From contig CP075492.1 of the NCBI GenBank assembly GCA_021613535.1, forward strand, positions 1,922,001 to 1,986,000: a stretch of DNA of 64,000 nucleotides, read 5' to 3'. The DNA is from Adineta vaga. Lineage: Eukaryota; Rotifera. Position 1 is the first letter of the stretch, and every line of letters begins with the position of its first letter. The position numbers were made by a program, and so were the translations under genes. Below, piece by piece: positions 21,688 to 32,212 of this stretch. The notes under the pieces are model-generated. The model was given only the letters and a program-made list of their open reading frames with translations. It had not been told where the DNA came from and did no database searches.

Positions 21688-22147
21688 TCATTGATCAACT
21701 TGTTTTTCAAAATGACGAATTGGCCAATTAATAGGAATAAATATATCATCAATATAACGAACATATAAGCCATAACTGTTTGTAGTCTGTCTAAGAATAT
21801 CTTTTTCAAAGAAAAACATGTAACAGTTGGCCATAGTTAAAGTTAATGGAGATCCCATTGCTTCACCACGAATTTGATGATAATATTGATTATTATATTT
21901 AAAATAATTGTTTTGCATAACAAATCTGGCTAAACGAATAATTACTTCTGTTTTTGAACCATTGATTTGTTTAAGATTTAAATGATCCAACATTTTCTTT
22001 AATGATAAAACACCTTCAACTTGTGTAATCATGATATAAAGATCAGTTACATCTATTGTACATAATAGAGTTTCATGTTTTAAATTATTGATAGACCATT
22101 GTTGAAGTTTCTTGAATAATTCAAAGCCAGATGTGACTGTAGTCTGT
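21688..22147 (-). pseudogene. Penelope-like reverse transcriptase relic, split by a transposon
   Basis: The minus strand reads KKLQQWSINNLKHETLLCTI and DVTDLYIMI (RT motif A region), FKYNNQYYHQIRGEAMGSPL (motif B) and LYVRYIDDIFI (motif C with the YxDD-type active site). The motif order and spacing match Penelope-like elements. The frame ends after HFEKQVDQ in low-complexity Tyr-rich sequence, so the 3' part is lost. A 2.44-kb transposon sits at 22149-24588. If it is removed with one copy of the flanking TA, the frame reads on from NKEKSSANVGRL (24589-24681) into QTTVTSGFELFKK without a break. The upstream part beyond ~24680 is not recognisable. Confidence 0.7.
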
Positions 22148-22488
22148 ACACTCTAAAAAAAAGGTTTATACCAAACCTATAAAGGATCTGACCGCGAGTA
22201 CACGCTCCGAACTTCACTTGGTCTCGCGAGATGAAAGTTTCGTATGAAACTCTTACCCGAAAAAAAATAAAAGGTTTCGAATCGAAAGTTCAGTATCAAA
22301 CCTTTCTAGGAAAAATTTAACAAGGTTTCGTATTGAAGGTCCAGTACAAAAACTTCACAATTATGACGATGAAAAGGTTCGGTACAAATAGTTTCGTACA
22401 ATACTTCTTTTGACATTGTTGAAATAAAGGGTTCGTCGAGATGGTTTTGCAGAAAATCTCATTTTATTCTCTACTCACTAAAAACATG

Positions 22489-23079
22489 CTAAGAAATGAG
22501 AAATCATCTTCGAGTTGAGCTCCTGTATATAGCATAGATCTCGATAAGATAACACGAATCTGCTATCATGCCCTTGGTCAAGTCGTCTACTGGAAGTTGT
22601 TCTTATGTTACTATACTTTTACTTGAATGCTAACAAGAAATCGTATACGGCTGCGAACTTGACTTTGAGCATGACTGCTGCATACCCGATAGGTCTGAAT
22701 AAAGCATACAAAACTCAAAAGAGCGAGCACAGACAAAGTTTAATTCGAAAACTTAATGGAAATCTCCGTTATATATGATAGTAAATATGATAAAACTCAA
22801 CAGAAATTACTGATGTTTTCGAATTAAACTTTGTCTGTGCTCGCTCTTTTGAGTTTTGTATGCTTTATTCAGACCTATCGGGTATGCAGCAGTCATGCTC
22901 AAAGTCAAGTTCGCAGCCGTGTACGACTTCTTGTTAACATTCAAGTAAAAGTATAGTAACATAAGAACAACTTCCAGTAGACGACTTGACCAAGGGCATG
23001 ATAGCAGATTCGTGTTATCTTATCGAGATCTATGCTATACAGAGGAGCTCAACTCGAAGATGATTTCTCATTTCTTAGC
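22489..23079. repeat. Long inverted repeat: ~264-bp arms, 62-bp loop
   Basis: The left arm 22489-22752 and right arm 22815-23079 are near-perfect complements, with only a few mismatches seen by eye. The left arm starts GCTAAGAAATGAGAAATCAT and the right arm ends with its complement. A transcript would form a very long duplex. Confidence 0.9.
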
Positions 23080-23883
23080 ACGTCCTTCGAAAGCATCTCA
23101 TCATAAAGACTACTTACACTAACTATCCGCATAGGGTTCAGTAGAAGAACTAAGTCCCTTCAATAATAAACTTATACTTACACAGCAACGTTAAGTTTTG
23201 ATCCGAACATAAGGACCACTAATATATTCAGGCAAATGTATTTAAATATTAATAAAGTTGTAGCACAATTCTAAAATACAAACATAAATATTTATATGAT
23301 CAAAGAAACTCACTAGAAAATCCAGAATAGCCATTGGCCTGCAAAAGAAACTGGAAAATTAATTTAAAAAACACAACTTGTAGATACATATTCACAGAAT
23401 CTCTGATGAAATAACGAGGTAGTCGTATGGTTATCTATTCCATTCATCGTTAGAGGATGGACTGCCAACTATTCTAAAACAGAAATAGAAAAGACGATAT
23501 GAAGAAAACAAGTTCATCCACTTAAAACCAACATTACATACCATCATCAAAACAGAGTACAACAAAAATATTCAATCACATTTTCGTCTCAATAATAGTC
23601 ATTGCTAATAAAGAAAAATTCCTAACAGACGGTCTACTTTGAAATGGACTAGTCAGCTAATGATAGTCATTGATAATAAAGATGATTTCCATCTCACCGT
23701 CAATACAAGTTCAGAGTAGCTGCGTTCTTCAGGGTTATGACTTATTTTTCAGTCACAATGATTTCTGATATGCTCTATAGATTTGGAATGCCTAGTACGA
23801 TCGCACAATTAGTTTCGTATTACCGAAAAGAGTTGTCTATGTAAAGCATGCTAACCTCACATCGTTTCGTGAGTGATCGAAAG

Positions 23884-24315
23884 GTTCGGTATACTCTGCA
23901 CGAAACCTGGGAAAGTTCTGTAAATGGTTGAGAGTTTTAGTATTCATTATATGAAACCTCAGAGGGTTATATAAGTGATCAGAGGGTTGGGTATACAATC
24001 ATCCAAACCTTGAAGAGTTTAGCACATCTGATGATGGTTCGACATGCTCTTCACGAAACCATCAACAATTCAGTAAATGATCCAAGAGTTTGGTATATGT
24101 TTCACGCAACCAGAAACAGTTCCGTACATCTCTTCATGGTTCAGCATGAATCTTACGAAACTTTTGAATGTTTGATTCGTCATTTGAAGGTTTGGTACGC
24201 TTCTTACCAAACCATACCAAGTTTCGTAAAGTATCGAAGGGTTCAGTATCTATATTGTGAAACCGGTTTGGTTTCGAAAATAATATAATAGTTCAGTATA
24301 GTTTCACAGAACCAT
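23884..24315 (+). repeat. Tandem array of ~51-bp hairpin units
   Basis: GGTT-like starts recur at 23884, 23934, 23985, 24036, 24087, 24138, 24189, 24240 and 24290. Each unit has the form GGTTYGGTA...(N)...ACGAAACC and can fold on itself, as GGTTTGGTACGC and TACCAAACC do at 24189. Confidence 0.8.
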
Positions 24316-24681
24316 TCATAGTTTCGTAGAAGATACGCGAAACTATTATAGAAACTACGAAACTGTGACTGGTTTTGTATCAAAGCTTCGGAACTAATGA
24401 AGTTCTGTACAAGATGTGCGGATCCTCGCGAAGGTTTCAGTTTTACTACCGAGCTTTCCTCAAATTTCGGAACTTAAAAAGGTTCCGTCGAAAAGTAATG
24501 AAACCATTTTTATTCTGCGGACCTTAAAATCGTTTCGTGGGTGAATACTAAATCTGTAAAGTTCGGTATAACACCTTTTTTTAGAGTGTAGACGACCTAC
24601 GTTTGCTGAAGACTTCTCTTTGTTTGATTGTACTACCACAGTTTTAGAGCTTCGAAAAGCCATGGTAACGCACTCATTCAA

Positions 24682-25008
24682 AAGAACCCTTGTAACCAGG
24701 CTGATGCAAAGAAGTTTATACCGCTACGAAATTTTGGCATACGAAAGAAAATATTTTCACGTATATTTAGAGCTAAGATGATAGGGTGAGTGAGTACGAG
24801 GTCTGTTCTTTGAAATTTTTTATCTTCTAGAAGCTATCGCTAGATGATTGCGGTAACGCACTCAGTATGGTTTTTAAAACCATCAGGTATTGAAAATTTA
24901 CGAATAAATTCGTCTTTTAAACAACTTCTGTGCAATTCTGACGGCAGTTATAGGCGTACATAAGTATGTGGGAGTAAGTCTAGATAACGACCTGTGGATG
25001 GGTATGAG
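24682..25008. other. Intergenic, nothing recognised
   Basis: No frame or repeat identified; probably the eroded upstream part of the Penelope-like relic. Confidence 0.35.
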
Positions 25009-25130
25009 TTAGGGGTGGGACATTTACGTTTATTTAAAATAAACATAAACGGTTTTCGTTAACGTTAATATTAACGGTTAACGGAAATTACGAAAACCGT
25101 TAATCGTTAATTTACACTTAATTAATTGGT
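25009..25130. mobile_element. Second copy of the 125-bp palindromic MITE, inverted
   Basis: TTAGGGGTGGGACATTTACG through the ACGGTTTTCGTTAACGTTAA palindrome matches the reverse complement of 3275-3399. The distal end has decayed and no target duplication is seen. Confidence 0.7.
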
Positions 25131-25503
25131 TAATGGGTAAAGAATGATCATACATTAATTTAAATATTAATTATATATCATTTAATATTAGACTTTTTCA
25201 TAAGAAAATCGACGTCCATGGAATAGCTATTTTATCACTGAATGTAAGAAACTTAGTACAAACGGGTGCATGAAATTATCATAAATGCATTAATGCACTT
25301 TCATATTGAATGATGCTGGTGAACTATTGTCTATTAGATACACTACAAAAGTCATGCATGAAGTAATAAGATAAAACGACTCTTTACGAAAAAACTTCAT
25401 TGCATGTTATGGTTGTGTGGCGAATAAACTTGAAATACTTTCGAACTTCTGTAAGTGACATGATTCTACATATAAAATAGTCTGTATGTTTGCTAGTTAT
25501 AAA
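25131..25503. other. Intergenic, nothing recognised
   Basis: AT-rich spacer between the MITE copy and the duplicated block; no coding frame. Confidence 0.35.
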
Positions 25504-25554
25504 TCTTGAGGGTGTGGGTGTCTCTTCTCTATTCACACCCACACCCACCCTCAA
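25504..25554. repeat. Telomere-like hairpin, canonical copy
   Basis: CTTGAGGGTGTGGGTG, loop TCTCTTCTCTATT, then CACACCCACACCCACCCTCAA. It is the best match to the family consensus and the intact counterpart of 6844-6892. Confidence 0.9.
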
Positions 25555-25623
25555 AATGAAACAGTGCACATGGCACTGGTAACTTCTCCCTCGTCTATAT
25601 CCTCACCTGCACCCATACCTATG

Positions 25624-26356
25624 CCCACACCCTCGCTGTTGCCACACACTAACCTCCCTTTTTACAGCGCCATCTTTTACACCCCCAATTTGAGTGGTCA
25701 ATCGCCACAAAGGTTGTTCAGAATAAAGTCGCCTTTGTCTGCTATGCCTATATAATGAGGAAGCAATCTCAGAGTTATTTCATTCCACTTCCAACCATTC
25801 AATTATCCAATTCTTCTATGATGCAACAACCATCAACAACAACTACAACATCATCATCAAGCATCAGCATGAGTACTTGTACTCGGGCGACGCAAACAGA
25901 CGGGTTGTCTTCAACAGCCGAATTATATCAATTGGCTGCCCATCTACATCGCTTGACAGGCGAATTGGTACGTGCATGTCAGGCTCAAAATGAAGCACAA
26001 CAGGTCACTGAAATGACCATGAATGTTGTTGTTGCACCAGCAGCACGTGAGTACTAAACTTTTGTGTGTAATAGCATAGATAATGTTCGTTTTTCTAGAA
26101 ACAGCTGTTGTCGAAATAGCAACCGTTCACAGCCTCAGCCTTGACGACGTAAATGTGGACTGTATGGTCGTCGTATCTCAAATGTCGAAGAGGCTCGAAC
26201 AAATGATAAACATGGATGAGTCCGTAACAACACCAACACCCATCTCATCACCACGTCCCCTCTCAATCCGCCCATGCCAATCGCCTCACCAGTTTTGGTC
26301 ATACCACAACGCGCAAATAATAGCACAATTGCCCAACGCCTTTCGTTGGAGCCGCG
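25624..26356 (+). repeat. 733-bp segmental duplication, copy 2
   Basis: Collinear with 6883-7615 (two substitutions). About 70 bp separate it from the hairpin at 25504; in copy 1 these are missing, the join falling in CCCAC microhomology. Confidence 0.9.
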
Positions 26357-26696
26357 CCCACGCAAGACGCCTCAACAATTGGGCGTTGAAAAATAAAAAA
26401 ACAAGAAAAAGAAAACAGTTAAAACGGGAAGAAAAATAACAAAAAGAAAAACAAAATCAAATGAAAACAAAGTTAAATTACCAAGAGGTAACGTCAATAT
26501 TGACAAGCATGTCAGGGATTATCTTGACTCATTGATTGGTGGTCAGCCAGGTCCGGTGGAAGAAGATGTTTTGGATTTGACACCAAATCCAAATTTGGAT
26601 GTTGCATTTGATGGCTTATCGAATTCAAGTAGCGACGATTCATTCGCTACAGCCAACATGCTTGATGATTCCATCATCGAATGCTACTGAAGTTGG
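25755..26696 (+). CDS. Unknown Ser/Thr- and Lys-rich gene, fuller duplicated copy
   Basis: Exon 1 (25755-26049) begins MRKQSQSYFIPLPTIQ and splices (GTGAGT...TTTTCTAG) to TAVVEIATVHSLSLDD. The open frame then ends at 26439 in a Lys/Arg-rich tail. A better-looking continuation lies in another frame: NPPMPIASPVLVIPQRANNS to TPQQLGVEK, one TAA at about 26391, a Lys-rich stretch, then NVNIDKHVRDYLDSLIGG and an acidic C-terminus ending DDSIIECY at 26696. The original protein therefore probably ran to 26696 and has a frameshift near 26265 plus one stop, both upstream of or just past the duplicated block. A Lys-rich (nuclear-signal-like) centre and acidic tail are the only functional hints. Whether it is still expressed is unclear. 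Confidence 0.45.
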
Positions 26697-29684
26697 CTTT
26701 TTCTCGTTTGTAAATATTATTTGATATTCTTTTGTATTCTGTTGTTTATGTTCTTTTTTCTTTATTGTGTTACTCATTGTTAATCAAGCTAATTTTGTTT
26801 TGTTTTTTCTCTTTCAATAAAGTAGAAAGTGTGCTCTCGTACATTAGAGCCCTGTCGTGAAATTCGCTAATGATTATCAAGTTGGCATATGTTTAATGGA
26901 CGTTGAAGATCGTATTAATAATTGAATTCTTACTATAAATTATTTGATATGCTTCAGCACACATAATTATTCATCGTTTTAACTGATCCTTGAAGATGCG
27001 TAACATTTACTAACGTTTGGGCAAAGTAAAGAAGAGCATGATGTTGTAAAAACATAATCTTCTCTATAAATATAGACTAAATAAAAATTATATATGTGAA
27101 TCATTACTGCCAACCAAGTTTGAATTATACAATGTTAATTTGTCACAAAATAAGTTTAACAAGCTTATCCATATATAATAAAGGGTCATTATCCAATTAA
27201 TTGATGTGTGTAAGCCTTTGAGGATTGAAAAACTATATGTGAGTTCGTTTACACTTCTTCAAAAACAATATCGTACAGATCAGTCGAGTAGTGAAACGCG
27301 TTTAGTACATAATTTCTTTGATGGATTTTGTTACACTTTAGGTGCTGTAATCATTCAAAAGCAAATGATTCGATCTTCAAAGAGTTCAAAAGGTTTTATA
27401 TAACATTACAATTCGATTTGATCTATAGATGAAGTGTCCGATGTAACTTTAAAAGTCATCTGTTAAAATAAATTATCCTATTGTCTACAATTGTTATTGT
27501 GTTATTCTTTTAAACAACTTCAGTCAATCAGACAAATAGATTTCTTTTATTCTATTCAAAGTACAAAATGGTTCAACAATTCAAATTAATCTATTCTACT
27601 CACTAATTCATAAATAGATTTGACTTTTTAATATATGACTACATTTTAAATGAGCGAGAAAACACTTTGATAAATCATATCTCACAAACTCGCTCATATT
27701 AGTAGTTTTTATGGTTTAGTAAGTAATTTTTAAAGTGTTACAGACTTATTTTATCATAATGTGACACATTTGAAATGTCTTTGAAATGGTGCAAAATATC
27801 TCATGAAGAGTTAACTTCATTGATAAATGACAACAGAAATAGCTTGTTTTCCTGAACCTAAAGAAACAACTGTACATCTCATTGAAATCTTGATGTTTTA
27901 TAAAAATATTGAGTAATTCATATTGATTCTTATTTTTAATCTTTCATTATAACAGACATGATCGTTTTTTTAATTTTTAAAACAATCTTTGATCAATAAT
28001 GACTGATATTACGTTTTCATCCTGGTTCAACTATATTTATAAAGTTCCTGTTTTCTAGTAGCTAAAAACGAATCCAATGTATGTATTTAATTTTTATTCC
28101 ATTCTATATCTATTTCTCTTTCGTCGTTCTCTCCATAGTTTATATAATTCATAGAAATCGATGTATATATATATGTCACAGTTCACATGAGAATTCAGTT
28201 GAAATTGGAATGCGCGAAAAAAATAGACAAAAACAAGAGAAACGAAAATTAAATATAGACTGAGATTCAAAAATGAAGAATAGAATGAAAATTAAATAGA
28301 TTTATTCATCAATAAATCTATCTGAATCGAAAGGAATATTATAAATGGATTTTCATAAAGAAACATTTTCTCATTTATACCGTTTTCTTTTTATCAAAGA
28401 ATAGTTTCATTTTCGCTATATTTGTAAGATTATACATAGACTATATTTATAAGGATTCCATTTGATTGATAATAATAAATGAATAATTCATAAAAGAGTG
28501 TGTTTCAAAATATTGTTATGTAAGAAATCTAAGTGACACAATCACTTTATTTTATATTCTCTTAGTAGATGTTCGTTCCTACAAAACGAAGATTTAGCGA
28601 TAGCCCTATGATAATCTTTTTAAATTAAGTTATTAAATTCTTTGTTTCATGTTTAACTTGTCAAATTATGTAGAAATATTTACTTCATTAACCAATTGTA
28701 ATCCCTGCCTTTTTTACCTCCTACTCGAAATCATTTCGTCTAAACTATTCCAAATTTATTTTGATTTCAATGGGCACTAAAAAACGATATTCCTATTCCT
28801 CAAACTGAACTGCTTTATTTCTCGTTTTAATTTATGTTGCCATTTTCATCAGCTCTCTGCTCGTAATGTTTTCAAACTTCTCTAAATTTTTATCAATACC
28901 TAAAGTAGTGTACCACTCATTACATTCTATTTCTAGTTAGTCAATAAAAAATATTTAACAAAACCTCTATTTTCTAAAAAAATCTGAGAGATAATTCATT
29001 TTTCATCCATATAATTTATGCTTCGCAAATACTTATTCTATGCATACAAACATATTTTTTTATACATTGAAATATTCGGAAGCAGTTTCACCTATATTCT
29101 AAATAAGAAACTGCAGAAAACTAATTTTCAAAAAAGGGAAAGAGAAAGATTTATTTTGAATCAGTGTCAAATATACCGTAACAGGAAAATTAGGTAGGAG
29201 AAATATTTCTCTTAATACAAAACGAAAGAAAATTCTATGTGCCGTATTTCTCACCTAGAAAAGAAAACTATTTTTTCTACGAAAATCTCTATCTTTCAAT
29301 ATAAAATTTAATGTCCCGCATGTCCCACACATTAGAAAAATCTGTCTACTTTTACGAAAATCAGTCTCTACTTTTTATACAAAAATCAACATCCTCTTTA
29401 TAAAACAATTATTTAACGATTCATAACTTAATTAAATAAACTACAATTATTTTCGTTAATATACAATTATCAATTCTATTTCTCCTCTCTACTAATAAAA
29501 ATATATATTTAGATAGTATTTTTCTATATTCCAATCTCAACTAAATTCCCTAACCGACTGCCACATATATATAGAGGGACTGATCCATATTCCATCACCA
29601 TTTTGAATTGTTTTAGTAGAATTCCAATATCTCTGCTTTGCTGCATCCGTTTGAGCTGATTTTTGGACAGTGAAATAGAAGAAA

Positions 29685-29744
29685 CTTGAGGGTGTGGGTG
29701 TGAATAGAGAAGAGACATCCACACCCACACCCACACCCCTCAAG
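29685..29744. repeat. Telomere-like hairpin with full ends
   Basis: CTTGAGGGTGTGGGTGTG, loop AATAGAGAAGAGACA (the reverse complement of the loop at 25504), then TCCACACCCACACCCACACC and CCTCAAG. Confidence 0.9.
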
Positions 29745-30006
29745 ATGGTGTTCATCGTACTTGTATAATTGTTATCAGATGGTTTGGTCGTTAGTTGATT
29801 GCTACACTCAATCATCTTTGTGAACAATGAATTCTTCCTCTATAAATTTGTAACACTAATAAATGTTGTTTCAGTTTTCTAAGTCATGACTATAAAAAGT
29901 CTTTCAAACTTTAAGCTTAATTCATTGAGAGTTATTTTCACATTGATACGATGCAGATTTTATGTATTTCATATATCACAAACTCCACTAAATACTTTAC
30001 ATTATC

Positions 30007-30043
30007 TGGGTGTGGAATACAAAGAATGTCCACACCCACACTC
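30007..30043. repeat. Short telomere-like hairpin
   Basis: TGGGTGTGG, loop AATACAAAGAATGTC, then CACACCCACACTCA. Confidence 0.55.
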
Positions 30044-30303
30044 ATTCTATGGTGAAAAAGAATTTCTTGTTAAGAACGATTTGATTTCACTGAGATCAAT
30101 CTGTAAAACAATGTATGAATAAGACAGTATATTAATGAGTATGTCATGTTTCAATGGTATCTCCACGTCATGACTGTTGGCGTCCTCTTAGCAGTGAATC
30201 ACTCAAACAAAATCCTCCAATCCGTCTCTATTGATAAACACTGGATGTGGATAGACTTGCACAGATATTGACTAACATTCCTTTGACGTCTATTTTACTT
30301 ACG

Positions 30304-30720
30304 ATGATAACATATATGGCTCGATTTTTGTCAGTTTTATATGGATATGCAACTGGAATGGCTTTATACCGTCGTGACAATTGTGAACGTAACTATTGGC
30401 ACATGGTCAAGGTCAATGTCACAGCTTTGATGGATGAATTTGTAGAAGTATTAGAGGAAATTTGGTATTTTCGATGGGGAGCTTTCTTCTTGGAGATGTG
30501 TGATGTTTGGCATACTCTTGTTGTTTTGTTCATTCGAACATTGTTGCCAAAATTTCTTCAGCAGTCGAAGTGGATCTGGCTGATGGCATTCTTCATAGCT
30601 GGTGGAATTACACCTTGGAAACACGGTGCCCGTTATGTTGATCAGGGATGCATTCGTAATGCGAGACACTGTCAACAGGGAGATCATAAGTGTTCCAATA
30701 GTAAATATCTAACAAAATGA
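30304..30720 (+). CDS. Possible MazG-like (all-alpha NTP pyrophosphohydrolase-like) protein
   Basis: First in-frame ATG at 30304; the frame is open back to 30247, so an upstream exon may add residues. The ~138-residue protein contains YWHMVKVNVTALMDEFVEVL, then LEEIW and FFLEMCDVWHTLV. The ExxEE...ExxD arrangement on successive helices resembles the metal-binding motif of all-alpha NTP-PPases such as MazG and dUTPase-like enzymes, which hydrolyse non-canonical nucleotides. The C-terminal half has a hydrophobic IWLMAFFIAGGITP stretch and a Cys/His-rich end (GCIRNARHCQQGDHKC). The family call rests only on this motif. It is bracketed by telomere-like hairpins at 30007 and 30732. Confidence 0.4.
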   Translation: MITYMARFLSVLYGYATGMALYRRDNCERNYWHMVKVNVTALMDEFVEVLEEIWYFRWGAFFLEMCDVWHTLVVLFIRTLLPKFLQQSKWIWLMAFFIAGGITPWKHGARYVDQGCIRNARHCQQGDHKCSNSKYLTK

Positions 30721-30731
30721 AATATTCACCG

Positions 30732-30801
30732 GATGTGGGAGTGGGTGAGGGTATAAGGCGAAAAGGATAATATCGCCCACATCCACACCCATACTCTCAA
30801 G
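30732..30801. repeat. Telomere-like hairpin
   Basis: GGATGTGGGAGTGGGTGAGG, loop AAGGCGAAAAGGATAATATC, then GCCCACATCCACACCCATAC and TCTCAAGG. It lies 11 bp after the stop codon of the preceding gene. Confidence 0.75.
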
Positions 30802-31059
30802 GTTGAAAATGATCGTTTAAGATAGAAAAATACCAATAAAACTTCGTTTAACCAATTCAAACTACAGATTATATTTGATTAGAAATAGTATTGAAACTCT
30901 CGAGATCAATTTAATTATTCATATCTTATTATCTAGTTTTTTTTAAATACGACATATGCATATCTCATCTAAAAGTATTTTCTTTGTTATTAATCGCGAT
31001 GTGAAAAGAAAAGAGAAAGAAATATTTGTCAATACTCGCACATATCAACATCACTAAAG

Positions 31060-31120
31060 AGGTGTGGATGTGGATATGGATAAAGAAGAGATCAGTACCC
31101 ACACCCACACCCAACCTCAA
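31060..31120. repeat. Telomere-like hairpin
   Basis: AGGTGTGGATGTGGATATGG, loop TAAAGAAGAGATCAGTA, then CCCACACCCACACCCAACCT and CAA. Confidence 0.7.
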
Positions 31121-31250
31121 CTATGACGTGTGTGAACATACAGAGCAGAACTCCACGCCCACACACTTAAGATGGGATTTTTTATGCATATAAAGTAGGT
31201 GAAAAATACTCTCGGTAATCGGATGCTTTAGCGAATTTGATTCATCGTTT

Positions 31251-31297
31251 CGCATGCTTAGCGGGAGGTCGTGGGTTCGATCCCCACCGGCAGTGCT
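31251..31297 (+). pseudogene. 3' half of a tRNA gene
   Basis: CGCATGCTTAGCG (a possible anticodon arm), variable loop GGAGGTC, T-arm GTGGG-TTCGATC-CCCAC with a B-box GGTTCGATCCC, then acceptor strand CGGCAG. No matching D-arm or 5' acceptor strand precedes it. Confidence 0.6.
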
Positions 31298-31301
31298 CTT
31301 A

Positions 31302-31369
31302 TCTGCCGTAGCTCAATTGGTAGAGCACCTACAACTAGAATTCGAATCGCGCGCCCATCTATTTTTTTT
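31302..31369 (+). pseudogene. 5' half of a tRNA gene with pol III terminator
   Basis: CTGCCG (complementary to the CGGCAG just upstream), then TAGCTCAATTGGTAGAGCA, a canonical D-arm/A-box. After CCTACAACTAG the sequence degenerates, with TTCGAATC as a possible remnant T-loop, and ends in a T8 run at 31362-31369. Confidence 0.55.
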
Positions 31370-32142
31370 CGTTTTGTTCCAGCCTATGTACTAGAATGTG
31401 AAGATTATCTTAGAAACTTTTTTCAAGGGTAGCGGTAGTTCCTCAATTTGCAGATTGTATTTGCTGCACAACAAATCTGTGCGAGTAGTCTGAGATGCAA
31501 TAGTATATATTTATCATATTTTCCTTTTCTTTCGCGTTTCATGGCCACCTAACAGCAAGAAACCACGCCTCCCTAGGTGAAACAACGTAATTGCACAAGA
31601 AGAAATTTGTTGTTTTGGAGAAGAATCGGCAAAGTGAATCACACTTTCTTCTGTAGTACTGACGAAGCATGCATTGACGAGAGTTTATTAGGGTAGCATG
31701 AATTTCGCAGTACTGACTTCCGCAGTTGACTTTCGCCAATAGGCTATAGTCCAGTTTTGATACGACCAAAGTCCCAAAAAAATCAGACTTTAAGCAATAT
31801 AAGATTGCTTCATCAAAGGATGTATCTGATGCCTTATTAGTGACCAGCTACTATAAGTTGAATATTTTTTAACCGATGGAACTTAGTTGCTGTATGAGTA
31901 ACTTCAAGCTAATTGTAGAAGCTATTCAAATATTACGCTATTTAAGATCACATGGAAGCACTTATGCCAGGTAGCTATAAATAAATAGTCCAACATCACA
32001 CACTTATGATTTCCTAGATATAATAGAAATAGAATTTGTGATCAGAAGCAATACTACGACGGCTCATATTCAGTCGATTTCTTATTAGATAGTTTAAAAA
32101 AAATAATACCACTGTGTTTTCCAGCGCTCAGTGGCTAATCAT
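31370..32142. other. Intergenic, nothing recognised
   Basis: A minus-strand frame at 31539-31769 contains several Cys but no recognisable pattern. No RNA gene was seen. Confidence 0.35.
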
Positions 32143-32203
32143 CTTGAGGGTGTGGGTGTGAGCAATGGATGAGAAGAATACCCCACACTCACACCCACAT
32201 CCT
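32143..32203. repeat. Telomere-like hairpin at the 5' border of the Athena-like element
   Basis: CTTGAGGGTGTGGGTGTG, loop AGCAATGGATGAGAAGAATA, then CCCCACACTCACACCCACAT. The C-rich arm ends 10 bp before the first in-frame Met of ORF1 (32213). Confidence 0.85.
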
Positions 32204-32212
32204 AGTGTAAAT

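Larger units (their letters stand above)
22149..24588. mobile_element. 2.44-kb non-autonomous TIR element with subterminal repeats
   Basis: The ends are CACTCTAAAAAAAAGGTTTA and the complement of CACTCTAAAAAAAGGTGTTA, with TA on both flanks (22147-22148 and 24589-24590). The interior has no transposase frame. It consists of arrays of short GGTTYGGTA...GAAACC hairpins on both sides of a central long inverted repeat. Related but damaged ends (CACTGTAAAAAAA) occur at 37932 and 42748. The CACT... start and subterminal repeats recall EnSpm/CACTA elements, but a TA target is atypical for these, so the superfamily is left open. Confidence 0.8.
26697..30303. other. 3.6-kb gene-poor AT-rich region
   Basis: No gene is supported. 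Short frames at 27206-27403, 28081-28263 and 29886-30122 have no recognisable features. A 10-bp inverted repeat ATGAGCGAG/CTCGCTCAT lies at 27650-27697. Telomere-like hairpins at 29685 and 30007 are listed separately. A polyadenylation-like AATAAA at 26815 suits the preceding gene. Confidence 0.45.

Noticed and set aside
27206-28263. Two short ORFs in the gene-poor region
   Set aside because: No ATG context, splice signal or recognisable motif; lengths are expected by chance in AT-rich DNA with relaxed starts.
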